Shown piece by piece: positions 39,093-51,233 of a DNA stretch of 64,000 nucleotides. The notes beneath the pieces were generated by a model. The model did no database searches. It was not told the origin of the DNA and saw only the letters and a list, made by a program, of their open reading frames with translations. Source of the stretch: Ptychodera flava (taxonomy: Eukaryota; Hemichordata; Enteropneusta; Ptychoderidae); the NCBI RefSeq assembly GCF_041260155.1, contig NC_091931.1:10521861-10585860 (forward strand). Reading direction: 5' to 3'. The position numbers and the translations under genes are program-made. Numbering within the stretch: the stretch's first letter is position 1; each line of letters begins with the position of its first letter.

Positions 39093-40529
39093 CTACTGAA
39101 AAAATATGTAATCGTTCAAATACTGTGGCAAGGGCAGTGTCTCTATTTTGTCATGAATTTGATGTCCCAGTAAACTGCGGATACATTTTCTCGACTGATG
39201 TTTCAGTGGTTGTGGGATGTTACTCATTTCCGACAGCTTTCTCTTCAAACTGTCGTCAGTCACGGGCGGTGTCGTCTCCGTGTCGCAGTGGATGTCGACT
39301 GAGTCCGCCGCCTCCAACACCAGTTGTAAACTTTTCGGCAGCTTTTCCAAAGTACGGAGATTCTTGACGAGGCTGAACGGGTCACTGCGGTCATGACGGA
39401 GGTTGAAATGAGCGCCGTGTTTCAAAAGTGTCAAAATCTTATCCTTCAGTTCGGCATCATTCGTATCGACCTCGTCGACTGAAGTATGTCGGTACTTCCA
39501 CATGAGTCCGTGCATGGGGACTTCACCTGCCTTGGTAACGGTGTTCGGGTCAGCTCCATGCTGCAGAAGAAGTCGTAAAATCCTGACATCGGCTCCTGAA
39601 GTACACGCCAGGTGTAACGGTTGCTGCCCGATGTTGTTCTTCGCCGTTACATCTGCCTTGTGATCTAACAAGCACTGGACGATCTCTACGACATGTTTCT
39701 GCTGCGCTGCGACGTGGAGAGGGGCGACGTTTTGCAGATCACGGACGTTCGGATCTGCACCGCGTTCCAGCAGGAGCTTGCAGATATCAGCGTCGCCCGC
39801 ATTCACGGCGTATCGGAGTACCGAGTATTTGCCGCGGTTTCCGGCCTTGGGCGGGGTTTCCGCGTTGACGTCGGCCCCGTGATCGATCAGCTTTTCAACG
39901 AACGGGTAAGCTCGACTCTGGCATGCAGAATGAAGCGCCGTCAATCCGTTTGCGTCGCGGGCCTTGGGGTCCGCTCCGAACTTCAGTAGGAGTTCTAAAC
40001 TTTCCAAGCTGCCATATGGCACACAGTGAATTTCATGGAATGCCGTGTTGAACATTTCGTACCGTCTGTTTGGATCGCCCCCGTGCTCAAGCAAGGCTCT
40101 CATGCACTCCACGTAGCCTTTCTGTACCGCAATATGAAGGGGTGGGAAACCCATTTTATCGTCAATATTCAGGTCCGCTCCGCTGTCTAAAAGAAAACGT
40201 AACATTTCAGAGTTATTATTTTTCGTGGCATGGTGTAAAACGGTGCTCCCTGTACTATCCTGCAGTGTTGTGTCGGCGCCATGCTTCACGAGTACCTTGA
40301 CCTGGGCTTTCCTGTTGCGTTCAACCGCATGGTGCAATATTGTTTTGTTTTTTTCTCCACCTGGTTCATTGACATCTCCTTTGAACACCTTGATCATCTC
40401 CTCGCACTCCGCTTCGGAAATGTCTTTCTCGACGAACGAAAGCATATCTGTTGCTGTTTTAGGTTTTCCTTCAGTGTCACTCCGCAGAAATTGTCCAGTC
40501 TTGACCTGGCTGTCAGTTTTGTCTGCCAT
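39093..40529 (-). CDS. Ankyrin-repeat SOCS-box (ASB-like) protein A
   Basis: 478 residues in one uninterrupted exon: N-terminal lead of about 60, about nine to ten ankyrin repeats (61 to about 400), then a C-terminal SOCS box at 439-478 (LKHQSRKCIR-SLLG and LPLP). ASB proteins are substrate receptors of Elongin B/C-Cullin 5 ubiquitin ligases. The frame is open to 40625, but TTTATTGCCTTCACAG ending at 40587 is a strong 3' splice site in that stretch, so an intron probably sits in the 5' UTR and MADKTD at 40529 is the likely start. Length matches paralogue B (476). In the BC box, the usual cysteine is S446. Closest to B, which shares most repeats, for example FHEIHC, MHGLMWKY and GAHFNLR. The substrate cannot be inferred. 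Confidence 0.9.
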   Translation of the reverse strand: MADKTDSQVKTGQFLRSDTEGKPKTATDMLSFVEKDISEAECEEMIKVFKGDVNEPGGEKNKTILHHAVERNRKAQVKVLVKHGADTTLQDSTGSTVLHHATKNNNSEMLRFLLDSGADLNIDDKMGFPPLHIAVQKGYVECMRALLEHGGDPNRRYEMFNTAFHEIHCVPYGSLESLELLLKFGADPKARDANGLTALHSACQSRAYPFVEKLIDHGADVNAETPPKAGNRGKYSVLRYAVNAGDADICKLLLERGADPNVRDLQNVAPLHVAAQQKHVVEIVQCLLDHKADVTAKNNIGQQPLHLACTSGADVRILRLLLQHGADPNTVTKAGEVPMHGLMWKYRHTSVDEVDTNDAELKDKILTLLKHGAHFNLRHDRSDPFSLVKNLRTLEKLPKSLQLVLEAADSVDIHCDTETTPPVTDDSLKRKLSEMSNIPQPLKHQSRKCIRSLLGHQIHDKIETLPLPQYLNDYIFFQ

Positions 40530-41792
40530 GATGTGACGTAGTACAATGATCGGGAGAAGTAAGCCACTGCCTGGCACGGCTGGTTCCTGTGAAGGCAATA
40601 AAAGTGAAATAAATCTCAAGGTCATGGCAGAAGGTCGACAGAACGGCCTTGTATGAACCAGTTATACAGTATAAGCACGGTCCCTCCACAAAAGGGACCG
40701 TGGTATAAGCTTATGCCAGACCATATCCGATGCCGCAGAGCGGAATTCAGGTGATGTGGGGGATACTTTCTGTAGCTCCGAATCCAAGTATTTCCAAGTA
40801 TTCGCGGAACGTGAAAGGCTACGTTACAGCGGACGCACGCTTTATGTCCACCACACGACCCGCTAACACCGATTGCGCCGTAAGAATTTACGATTACGTA
40901 AGCTTTACTAGTAACACAACTTACATTAATCAACTAAATATGGAATAACGTTTAACCTAGATTGCAAGCGTAGTTAAATGCTCATCTTCAAACACCAGTT
41001 GGCAAATATATTTAGCCATTAGACCTACGAAAAATTGTATAGTCTTATTTGAAAGACGATATTATCGTGGGTTACGATACGACTGCGCACCTTTATGTAT
41101 ATGAAAACACGGTCCCTCCAAAAAACCGTGACGAAACAATAAACCGAATGATTGATGCTTCTTCAACTTCAAGCACAGACAGTCGACTTCTTCTGTTCAC
41201 AGAGCGGCTGAGCCGTGTCATATGGCTATTCTCACTAATATAGACAGGATCCTCTGACCAACCAGAGAAAAGACAGGCTGTTCATACGATGACCGTGTCA
41301 ACTGCAACTGCCCATAACTTCCGGATTTACAAAGTAACGGTTGTACCGTTAACTTAACTGAGCAAACTGAGAATGAAGATAACGGTTCAATATCGCATGC
41401 CATGTGTTCGACATACGGTGTAATTACCGGTGCTAGTAGCTGCATTGTTTACAACGATAACAAAGATAAGCCACGAGAGTCCAAAGGTTAGGAGGGTGGC
41501 GCGATTACAAGTCCGGTTATAGGGATCAACCCTCGGGTATTGGTGGGATGTAAAATGCGGAAAATATCTGGCGAACGACAACAGCCAAATATGCGCAGCC
41601 TTGCTGTTATTAAAAAAACCTATTGACTCAACCTGTCAGCCGAAAAAAAGAGTATAATTCCGTATGAGCATGCAATCTGTGCTAACTCGAATAAAAACTA
41701 AAATTTTTCGTGTCTTGGAATTGGAACCCGAAAAAATGTAATGTAGGTGTTCTATGACTACCCCTATCATAGTCTAACGGTCCACCCTTTGA

Positions 41793-41845
<53 letters not shown>

Positions 41846-43315
41846 TTCACTTGGCGTATCATATTATTTAATAAAGTCATTATTTCATCAGGGAAGTTTC
41901 CCTTCTGTTCTGCACTAGGAAAAAATCGCTGAACGTTTTTATGAATTACATTTGAAATAGTCGCATAAGTATTCTACCTATTCTTGAACATCTACTGTAC
42001 TGAGAGGTGAAACAGCCGGAGTACTTTATAGTGCGCCCTCCGCGGTAGAAACAAAATCAACATAGTAAGTTTTACCAAAAGTATGTGGTATGATAAGTGT
42101 ATAAAAACCAATAAAAGGTTACTATGATCACACAGAACGTGTAGATTCCTCTCAGAACCTTACAAAAGAAAGAAATTATTGAAATTTGCATAATGTTTTG
42201 ATAATGTGATTTTATTTTCCCAAAAACACAAGAGTAGAAATGTCAATATTCATGTTTTCTTGTCCTATCTTATGTTGCATGCTTTCTCCTCACCTATTTA
42301 TCAAGGGATGTTCAGTTCAAGCAAAGATGTATCAAAGATCTGCACAGTGTTCCCTGCTATCGGAAAGCTTTGTAAAAATACTGTCAGTAAGCCAGAGTGA
42401 ATTGATTCTCTGAGTACTCCACGTATCTTTCTCTTCTCAATATTTGGTTTCAGTTTGACACACCTAGTTGTCTATAAACTGATAAAAAGTATAAATCATA
42501 AACTATGCTTTTAAATAAATACAAGTTATTTCTGTACATTTCTAAACTTTAAAGCTTTAGTACAATTCAATCATGTAACTCATTTCAAATGATTTACCGT
42601 TTACTGTCTTCTCAAAAAAGCTGTGTTCTAGGCAAGATGATTTTGCACTTAAATATGGTAAATACAATAAATATGAAATAAATGAAATGTTTTAAGTGGC
42701 AGTAAGGAAGATAAAATATGGCATTTTGTTCACAAGAACGAGTTTACCATCCAAAGTTGGATTTACTTTTAAACATGCAAATTTTTTGTGACAATAATTT
42801 GAAACGATCTAAGAATAAATATTTTTTATATCTGTGGAAAGAGCCTCCTGTATTGTGAAATCTGATAATACCTTATTGAATATTTTTCAGTATATTGCCA
42901 AGACTGTATTGATATCCATTACTTAAAGTAGTTACACTTGAAGAATGACTCAGAAACTAGGGATCCTTGATCAATGATTTCTGCTCCATGGATACATGTA
43001 GGTTGGGCTCACTGTTATTAATAAATTCAATAAACTCAAAATGTTTTGTTTAATCGCTTGAGCTGAAGGTGAACTGATATTTCTTATCAAAAAACAAAAA
43101 CATTATCTTAATCAGCAATTTGTCCAAAGAGTCATTGAACTCACTGACCTCAGTGACCTGTATATATTATCAGTCCAATATAACCAGTGCAATATTGCAG
43201 TTTGTGTGCAATCAGTAACGTTCATATGATACAAGTGAAGATGTGATCAACATTGACAGGGCTTCATTTATGACCAATTCTACAGATTATCAGAGCATAC
43301 TGGCCTTGTTTTAGT
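40530..43315. other. Upstream region of ASB A and downstream region of ASB B
   Basis: The first part should hold the ASB A leader exon and promoter. A perfect small hairpin (CACGGTCCCTCC...AGGGACCGTG, 40678-40702) occurs; related CACGGTC-CTCC words recur at 41107 and 3926, perhaps the tips of a short repeat family. A minus-strand AATAAA at 43316-43321, just beyond this span, is a candidate polyadenylation signal for ASB B. Otherwise I see nothing recognisable. Confidence 0.45.
41797..41842. repeat. (AG)n microsatellite
   Basis: About 23 uninterrupted AG units in the spacer upstream of ASB A. Confidence 0.97.
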
Positions 43316-43531
43316 TTTATTGGTTCAAAATACCGTCTCTGTGTAGTACATGTGTTTCTATATAAAATTCTCCAAATTTTAAAACTTAATGCCCTAGTAG
43401 AAGCTTTCCCTTTAATGTATTGGTTACTGACTGCATAAAATTTCTACAAGATTCATAAATTTTCTGATATCTCTTAATTTGAAGATTATAAAAAAATTTA
43501 AAAAAAATATTGGACATAATTATTTTCTGAA

Positions 43532-44962
43532 CTACTGAAATAAGATGTAATTATTCAAGGATTGAGGCAAAGGAAGTGCATCAATCTTGTCACAAATATT
43601 TTGTCCCAGTAGACCTCGAATACATTTTCTGGTTTGGTGTTTTAGTGACTGTGGGTTTGTTGTCATTTCAATCAGTTTTCTCTTTAGTTCATTGTCTATC
43701 ATCGCTGGAGTTGTGCCGGCATTGCCGTAGATGTCCACAGAGTCCGCAGCTTCCAAAATCAGCCTCAAACTTTGCGGGAGTTTCTCTAGATTTCGCAGAT
43801 TGTTGGTGATGCTATAAGGGTCGCTACGATCATTGCGAAGGTTGAAGTGAGCACCGTGGTTCAGTAATATCAGCAGCTTCTCCTTGAGCTCCGCATCATT
43901 TGTATCAGCCTCGTCGGTCGGTGTACGGCAGTACTTCCACATCAATCCATGGATTGGGACTTCTCCGACATCAGTGACGATGTTTGGATCTGCCCCATAC
44001 TGCAGCAACAACAGCAACATTCGTGTGTCACCTCCGGAGATGCACGCTCGGTGCAGCGGTTGCTTCCCGGTGTTGTTTTTCAACATCACGTCAGCACCGT
44101 ACTCCAACAGATACTGGACTATGTCTGTGTAGCCTTGCTGTGTGGCCACATGAATTGGAGCTACGTTTTTCATATCACAGATGTCTGGGTCTGCACCATA
44201 TCCAAGCAGCAAGCGACAAATCTCACTGTCGCCGCTCATCACTGCGTACCGTAGAACGGTGAATCTACCACGATATCCTGGCAGGGGAGGCGTTTCAGAG
44301 TTGACATTGGCACCATACTCAAGCAATACCTTGACAAATTGATAGAGTCCACCTTGGCAAGCATGGTGTAAAGCAGTCAATCCCTTGGCATCGCGTGCCT
44401 CTGTGTTGGCGCCGAACTTTAACAACAGTTCCAAACTTTCCGCACTGTCATTCTGCACACAGTGAATTTCATGAAAGGAGGTGTTGAACATTACATAGCG
44501 TTTGTTAGGGTTGGCACCGTGTTCAAGTAATGCGCGCATACACTCCAAATAGCCGTCCCGCACAGCAAAGTGCAACGGTGGAAAACCGATGTTGTTGTCC
44601 ACGTTTACAATGGCCCCTCTTTCCAAAAGACTGCGGACCATATCAATGTTGTTGTTTTTTGTTGCATAGTGCAAGGCAGTGATTCCGCCCAAGTCTTGCA
44701 GAGAAGGGTCTGCACCGTATTTCAGAAGAATTTTCACAAATGAATATTTGTTCATCTGTGCAGCGTGGTGCAATGGCCTCTGGTGATTCTTGTCATATCC
44801 GTCGACAAACCCATGCACTCTCTTCACCAACTCCTCAAACGCCTCATCTGTAATGCTGTCATCACTTGTGATAAATGGGATCAAGTCAACGGCAGTGAAG
44901 GCTTCATCTTCAGCATCACTCTGTTGTTCTGACGACACCTGGACTTCAGTGATGTCACCCAT
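43532..44962 (-). CDS. Ankyrin-repeat SOCS-box (ASB-like) protein B
   Basis: 476 residues in a single coding exon starting at ATG 44962 (CACCATGGG context). An acidic N-terminus of about 58 is followed by nine to ten ankyrin repeats with canonical G-x-T-ALH and LLL-x-YGA-x-x-x tips, and a SOCS box at 437-476 with LKHQTRKCIR and LPLP. A good 3' splice site (CACTGCCTTACAG) ends at 44994, 31 bases before the ATG, so this gene also seems to have a 5'-UTR intron. Very similar to protein A along its whole length, including the non-repeat segment between the ankyrins and SOCS box (RSDP...NLR-LEKLP-SL). BC-box cysteine is replaced by T444. The expected role is as a Cullin-5 ligase substrate receptor, inferred from the family. 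Confidence 0.92.
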   Translation of the reverse strand: MGDITEVQVSSEQQSDAEDEAFTAVDLIPFITSDDSITDEAFEELVKRVHGFVDGYDKNHQRPLHHAAQMNKYSFVKILLKYGADPSLQDLGGITALHYATKNNNIDMVRSLLERGAIVNVDNNIGFPPLHFAVRDGYLECMRALLEHGANPNKRYVMFNTSFHEIHCVQNDSAESLELLLKFGANTEARDAKGLTALHHACQGGLYQFVKVLLEYGANVNSETPPLPGYRGRFTVLRYAVMSGDSEICRLLLGYGADPDICDMKNVAPIHVATQQGYTDIVQYLLEYGADVMLKNNTGKQPLHRACISGGDTRMLLLLLQYGADPNIVTDVGEVPIHGLMWKYCRTPTDEADTNDAELKEKLLILLNHGAHFNLRNDRSDPYSITNNLRNLEKLPQSLRLILEAADSVDIYGNAGTTPAMIDNELKRKLIEMTTNPQSLKHQTRKCIRGLLGQNICDKIDALPLPQSLNNYILFQ

Positions 44963-47900
44963 GGTGATTGTTTAGAAACACACACTCAGCACACTGTAAG
45001 GCAGTGAAGATTTTGGTCTGACAATGGCCAAAGTTGGAACATCCTCAAATGTTTGAAGCCACTGGTCAATTTATGATCTTCCGATCATTCTTATCGGGCA
45101 GTTTTCCTGTAGAAATACGAAAACGGTGTTCAATTGTTAAGATGGCAATGAAAGCCTCATGTGCGACATGTACTGCACTGCTTTCCATATGGAGGGATGT
45201 GTACATGAAATGTTTGCGGACTTTGTTTTGCCATCCAATATACCTTCTTTATAAATTACTGCACTTCAGGACATTCTTGCATGCTGGGTCATTAACGTCA
45301 ACTTTTACTCACTGTCAAACAATAACATTACATGAAGATTCACAGGTGTAAGCTTGCATAAAGCTCAAAACTCGTAAAACTGTTGAGGAGTAAATTGTAA
45401 GTATTTGCTAGGTACATAGATGTGCAACAGGACAATCTTGAAATGTGAAATCCATCTGTTCATGACATAGAGTATAGGTATGTCAAACACTGATGTTGAG
45501 ACGTCTCGTAAAAATGATCAGCTAATCAATTTCCCTTTGATTCTGCATGGTTTCAGGCATAATAATCAAACTGGTATGCGATAATCATCTTAATATGACT
45601 GGGAATATTTTTTAATTCGTTAAACAAGTGTCTGATATGTTTAGAATATAGATGAAGCAACAAGATCTACCTGAATGTTGATTAACTTTTAAACCTCTAC
45701 AAGCACCGGTAACTTTTTACAGGCTTCGCTGAACATATTCTTCAGCTACCGGTATACCGAGGGTAAAAAGGCAGCTGTGTGTGTTATGTGTACTTGCCAC
45801 AATGCTCATCTGTAGAATACATTGCCTAAGAACTGAGTGACTGAGGAATAAGGTTTCCATTAATACTAAATATCATGGATACCCATTCGGAAATCTTTGA
45901 TACAGGAAAGGAAGTTTATCTGTTTGACAGCTGTTGTATAATAATATAATATGTGAAGGGAAAAAGGGACTTCCAGAACTAGAAGAAACAAATGTACTGT
46001 GGAGAGTATGTAATCTAGTTTGATCCCTGCAAGTGCAGTTGGATATTGTAAATTTAGGACAAAGCTGAAGAGTCCTTAGGCCTCTTTGATCATCTTACTA
46101 TTGATCAATAGCCTAGGGGGCCGGGGGGGGGGGGGGGGGTTGCTCTTTGTACGCTGCCACAATGACCATTTTTCCACCTCTGCTTCGTTTGACTTTTGTT
46201 AAAATGCTGAACAGGGATGGAGGAGTTGTCTCAAACAACTAAAATGAAAAGCTTACAGGACAAGAAAATAGACAATTATTATAGCAATTCCAAAATCTGT
46301 ATGTAATCTAACATTTTATTATAAAAAACTTGTTGTTACACTAATAAAAGTAAAGGATGGTAACTGAAAGATCATATTGCACCAGGACTGTCTAAACCAA
46401 CAAAAATTCTACCAGCAGTAAAATTGCAATTTGTCTTCATCACAATCACAATAAACTAGATATTAAGACAACAATGAAAGTGAGATCTGGCAACAGAATG
46501 ACATAATGTTCCACAGAAGACAAATAATACACATACATACATATACTGCTATGTACAAAGTTACTGTTAACACCAGTTTTGAACTCATTTTTAAGTTTTC
46601 TGATTTCATTAGTCTTTGTCACTTGACTGCAAAGGACTATAAGTAGGGTGGCCAAAGTTAAGCTAAAATGTTGCGACATTATACGCAACTCACGCACACT
46701 GAAAGTGAAATTTGATTTTCGTGAAATTTTAAACGCCATTTTTTCTGAAAATAAGTAGCTTGGTTACTGAAAAAATGGATATTTCCAATTAAAATCGATG
46801 TATGAGGCAGGTTTCATTAAAAAACTGAAGAAAAAAAGATAGAAAAATAGTGTTTTTCCTCTCCAAAAATGCCACTTTGTACTGACCGGCCACAGCGCTC
46901 GAGCGGTCGCCGCTCATGGCACGCACTTCTGAATCCAGTCAATACCTATTTCGCAACGGAACTGCTTTCGGGCCCTGTGCACGCTGTCATAGAACTGTGA
47001 AACTTGGCCAGGAAGTGGCAGACCATCCCATTTACATGTAGTGGTGAGTTTTTGTTATATTCTGGGAATTTTAGCCAGCAAACACGAGGTAAAGTGAGTA
47101 CGGTAAATTCGGTGTAGATTTTTCCCATTTAGATACATATTTTTGCCATAAAACTTGTAGCATGCTCTTTTTAAACATCATTCCAACATTTCTGTGAAAT
47201 ATGACGAAAATCTGTCCACGAGCACAAGTACGAATCATAAAAACAAAATCGTGCTCATTCATAGACCTCAGTAAAGTGTGACTCAAGATGGCGGCGGAAG
47301 GCAGTTACACTGACACACCATTGACAGCCTGCCTGAGGCTGAAGTTAATGACAGCTATTTCTTACAATTTCATTGCTGTAAATGAACTGCATTAAAAGAC
47401 AATTGGCAGTTTAAATTGATTTGTTAGAATTGAGTGTTATTAAATAACATTGTGACAAAATTTCATTGTATTGTGAGCTCTAGTTTTTAAGTTATGTGAA
47501 TTCAAAATTCATAAAAACATAAAAATCCATCCATTTTTCGATGGTACGGTGCCGCCGCAATTTTGACTAAGTCAGACAAAATATTTTCAATTTTCAACAC
47601 TCACAGTTTCAAAATCCAAGACTGTGCATCAGTCAAATCTTGATTTTTCCGTAATATTGGGTAAATCTGTGAACAAGACACATAGTTTAATGATTCCATG
47701 TTAAGTAAATAAAAAATTATGGGTTGCCAAACTTGAAGGAATCGGCATTCATTGAAATAATTTCAAAATTTGCCGAAAATTGTCCGCGAAAAAATGGCAT
47801 TTCTATTGCTTTAAAAATTCATAACTTTTGATTGGGTACAGCTATTTGCATAATTTTTTTTTTATTTTTCTTCTTTTACCCCATTCTTGCTAAAAATCCA

Positions 47901-49849
47901 TTTAAACTGTGTGTATAAACAAGAGAAAAAAATGGCTTGGCCACCCTACTATAAGTCTATGGATACACCACCACTGTCCACTGTCCACTAAGTACAGCAA
48001 AATAGGACTTGCTACATGTACTTGTACACATACCTTTTGCCAGTCCCCAGCTGTGTCTATTATTATTTCTAACATTGTAACTGGTGGCAAAGAATTTACT
48101 GTGGGTTTTGAAATCAAAGGTCCTTACATTTCCCAACACTTTGTCAAAAATGTTATGCTGCTGTCGAGCAAGGTAAAGAAAAAAGGCAAAATAGCATATG
48201 TGACTATAGACAGTCTATGTGTAGAGAGTGGACAATGCACATATGATGGGCATACTATGTATGTGTAGACTTGGAGCCACAAATGACTGTGTTCTATATG
48301 GTATATGTAGTTAGAAAACTTTGTCTATAAATTAGTCTGCTCTGCAACAGTACAAAAATAAACAACATTTCTGTTGGACAAAGATATCAATTAGACTTAA
48401 TTGAGAAATGAGTTACGAATAACATCTATAATGAAACAAATACACTGACTGTTCACACAGCCATTACATGTATCTCCAACAAACTTTAAATAAAATATTT
48501 CAGAACACTTTACATGAAGAGTTACATCAGATCTGCATTGGCACATGGACAAAAATTGCACTGGCTTGTTTCTATGAAATCTTTCCAATGAACAAATACA
48601 GAAAGTTTTAAAAATTGTCAAGATTGGCACACTTTTTAAATGAGGTACAGCTTATGAACAATGAATTCTACATTGTTTCTGTTCCTACCATTGTTTGGGT
48701 ATAGAGTTCATTTATGATGAAACATTTTTAAACGTTCCGGCACAAACTCTTGGCAGAATACAAATACTTTGGCAAAAATGTGTCACCTTTGCTGATTGGC
48801 CGCTCAAGCACAGCGCAATAGCAACAGGTATATTACCATGTAGCTTTCTGATATTCATTTTCAAAGGTGCGTGCAAAAGTGAACATTTTGATATTATGTG
48901 ACGAAATTGTAAATAGCAAGACTCACTTGTTCATTTCCTTTGATATTTTTTCAAGTTCATAATCATATATATCAGAGGTTCCTGATCAGCAAGTTGAGAT
49001 TTCACTGAATTCTATCAATTTTCATTTCTCTACAGAATGCAGGAAAATATTTTCAGTAGAAAAAGTGAACTGTAAGATAGTATATTAGTTGTGTTAACTT
49101 GACAAGAATGCAGTCTCTCTGATTATTTTTTTTTAAGTTAAGGTGTATAAAACAAATCATGAAGTCAATTCTTCTCACAGTGTTCACCAAACTGGTAAAA
49201 CTCACATGGACTGATAAAGTTGGTCTTTCAAAGTCACTGGAGAACTGTGCTTGGTCTTTGCCTTTTCTTGTGTGTGTTTATTTTTCACATTTGTTTTCCT
49301 CACTGATAAACATCAAAAGATGAAGAAGAGAGGAGGTGACCTTTGTATCAATCCTGACATCTGATTTGGGTCAGTTTAGTCTTTATCGAACACAGTAAAT
49401 TTATGAAAAAGTAAGTTTCACATCACATCTATCTCAAATCTATATGTCATCCAAATTTTCAAAATATGCCGTTTAGGTGGCAGCAATTGGAACTGTGTAT
49501 TGTTGTCTTACATTGTAAAATTGAACTTGCCATCTTTATCCTAATACTTTCTTAATTCCATCAAACCCTATTTGTTTGATTGCCTAACAATTTTCTTCCC
49601 CCAACTTTCTCCTACCTCAACGTTAACCATGCTGCATTCAACATGAACCAGGTAATATGTCATATTTCCCAAACAACCATCCACAGTATTTCCAAATTCA
49701 AAGAAAGTGAGGATGGTAATTCAGTTTCATGATAGTCAATTGATTTAACATGAATACAATATTGTGACAACTGAAGGTTATTAAAAGAAATATTTCTTAT
49801 ATTCCTTGTGACCATTGTAATCGCTATTTTGGTGCAATCGTTTTGCAAC
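44963..49849. other. Spacer between ASB C and ASB B
   Basis: Contains the ASB B leader region, a 17-base G run at 46123-46139 and the 1.3-kb inverted-repeat element at 46643-47949 (separate entry). Minus-strand AATAAA at 49850-49855 and 49855-49860, only 24-34 bases beyond the ASB C stop, could give ASB C a very short 3' UTR. No other gene is seen. Confidence 0.5.
46643..47949. mobile_element. 1.3-kb TIR element with TATAA target duplication
   Basis: The 13-base tips GTAGGGTGGCCAA are inverted at the two ends. The pentamer TATAA flanks it exactly on both sides (46638-46642 and 47950-47954). The interior is AT-rich without a transposase frame and includes a GC-rich patch near 46890-46980 and an AAGATGGCGGCGG word at 47286. 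Non-autonomous DNA element; a 5-bp duplication does not settle the superfamily. Confidence 0.8.
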
Positions 49850-49883
49850 TTTATTTTATTTTTGTCCATTTGTCCAATAAACC

Positions 49884-51233
49884 TTACAGAAATTGTAAAT
49901 ACTTGATGATGGATTGAGGTAAGGGTAGTTTTGGCAGAATGACTGGGCATCTTTCTCCTAAATACTTCCTGATGGAGGACCTTGCAAAATGCTTCAAAGG
50001 CCTCGGATTGCTTTTCAGGAAGTCCAGCTGTTCTCTGACACTGCCTGGAAAGTTAGGTTGGTGATTCGCCAGACTATCGTGTATAGCGATTCTCTCCGCA
50101 GCCTCCACTAGAAGATTCATGCTACCGCTGAGTATATCGACCTTGTGGAGATCTGAATAGATTACAGAGTAAGGGTCAACTCGGTCATTCACAAAGTTGA
50201 CCTTTGCCCCGTAGTTCACGAGGAGTGCAATTTTCCACTTCATCTCAGCATCAATCTCTAGCAAGTGCTCTTTTGAAATGTGGCCATACTTCCAGATCAC
50301 ACACATCATGGGGGTTTCGCCGGAGTCTGTCAGGGCATTGGGATCAGCTCCGTTCTCTAGCAAAATGCGTATCATATCTGGCTCGTGAGAGAACCTGCAC
50401 GCCTTGTGTAGAGGCTGATTCAAGCTTTCGTTCAGAGCAGTGACGTTAGCGTTGTGTCTCAGCAATATCTGAGCCATTTCCACATTGCCCTGAGTGGCCG
50501 CATGGTGCAGTGGGGTATTTAACCTGGAATCTGGCTCGTTTGGGTCAGCTCCATTTTCAAGCAGTATTCCAACGATTTTCTTCTCGTCTTCCATCACGGC
50601 ACATCTAAGTGGTGTTACGTCTCCCTTTGCTGGGTTCTGTGACTTGGCGTTCAGGTCGGCTGAATACAGCAAAAGTAGCTGCACAAAGCGGTCATTCCCC
50701 TCCTGGCATGAGACATGTAATGCAGTCAGTCCTCTAGCGTTTCTCACATTTGGATCGGCACCATACTGGAGCAGGAGCTCCAAGCACTCGGGGCTTTCAG
50801 GGTTAACTGTGTGGATCTCATAACCCATGTATTTGTAGTACATGTTTGGGTTAGCTCCTTTCCTCAGCAAGAAAGCCGCACACTGACTTTTCCCATCCAG
50901 CAATGCCAAGTGCAAAGGTGTGAAGCCTATCTCATCCTTAACATGAATGTCAGCTCCATGGGCACACAGTTCCTTCAGAGATTCTTCGTGTCCATACTTG
51001 GCGGCGATGTGCACCGGAGTGTAGCCACAGTTATCCGGGATATTTGGGTCTCCGCCATTGGACAGTAGCAGTTTAACACACTCCAGGTTATTCTTATGTG
51101 CTGCGTGATGGAGAGCTGTCAAGCCCATATTTCCAGAAGCATGGATATCTATCCCCTCAGATATCCTGGCAGCAACTTTGCTTGTTGGGACTCCATCACT
51201 GATCAGTTCGATGATTTCTGGGTTTTTTGCCAT
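49884..51233 (-). CDS. Ankyrin-repeat SOCS-box (ASB-like) protein C
   Basis: 449 residues, one coding exon, start ATG at 51233. Ankyrin repeats begin almost at once (G-L-TALHHAAHKNN at about 36) and run to about 330, followed by a linker and a SOCS box at 410-449 (LKHFARSSIR-KYLG, LPLP). It has the same architecture as A and B, including the insert where a repeat reads YEIHTVNPESPECLELLLQ against FHEIHC...SLESLELLLK, but is clearly the most diverged of the three and lacks their long N-terminal lead. BC-box cysteine is A417. The stop is followed at once by AATAAA words. Tandem origin with A and B is inferred from order, strand and shared intron-free coding sequence. Confidence 0.92.
   Translation of the reverse strand: MAKNPEIIELISDGVPTSKVAARISEGIDIHASGNMGLTALHHAAHKNNLECVKLLLSNGGDPNIPDNCGYTPVHIAAKYGHEESLKELCAHGADIHVKDEIGFTPLHLALLDGKSQCAAFLLRKGANPNMYYKYMGYEIHTVNPESPECLELLLQYGADPNVRNARGLTALHVSCQEGNDRFVQLLLLYSADLNAKSQNPAKGDVTPLRCAVMEDEKKIVGILLENGADPNEPDSRLNTPLHHAATQGNVEMAQILLRHNANVTALNESLNQPLHKACRFSHEPDMIRILLENGADPNALTDSGETPMMCVIWKYGHISKEHLLEIDAEMKWKIALLVNYGAKVNFVNDRVDPYSVIYSDLHKVDILSGSMNLLVEAAERIAIHDSLANHQPNFPGSVREQLDFLKSNPRPLKHFARSSIRKYLGERCPVILPKLPLPQSIIKYLQFL

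Noticed and set aside
40530-40625. Upstream in-frame ATG for ASB A that would add 32 residues
   Set aside because: A strong 3' splice site interrupts the extension, and starting at 40529 gives the same length as paralogue B.
47284-47340. AAGATGGCGGCGGAAGG, a typical start-codon context
   Set aside because: It lies inside the 1.3-kb TIR element and the frame closes quickly without similarity to a protein.
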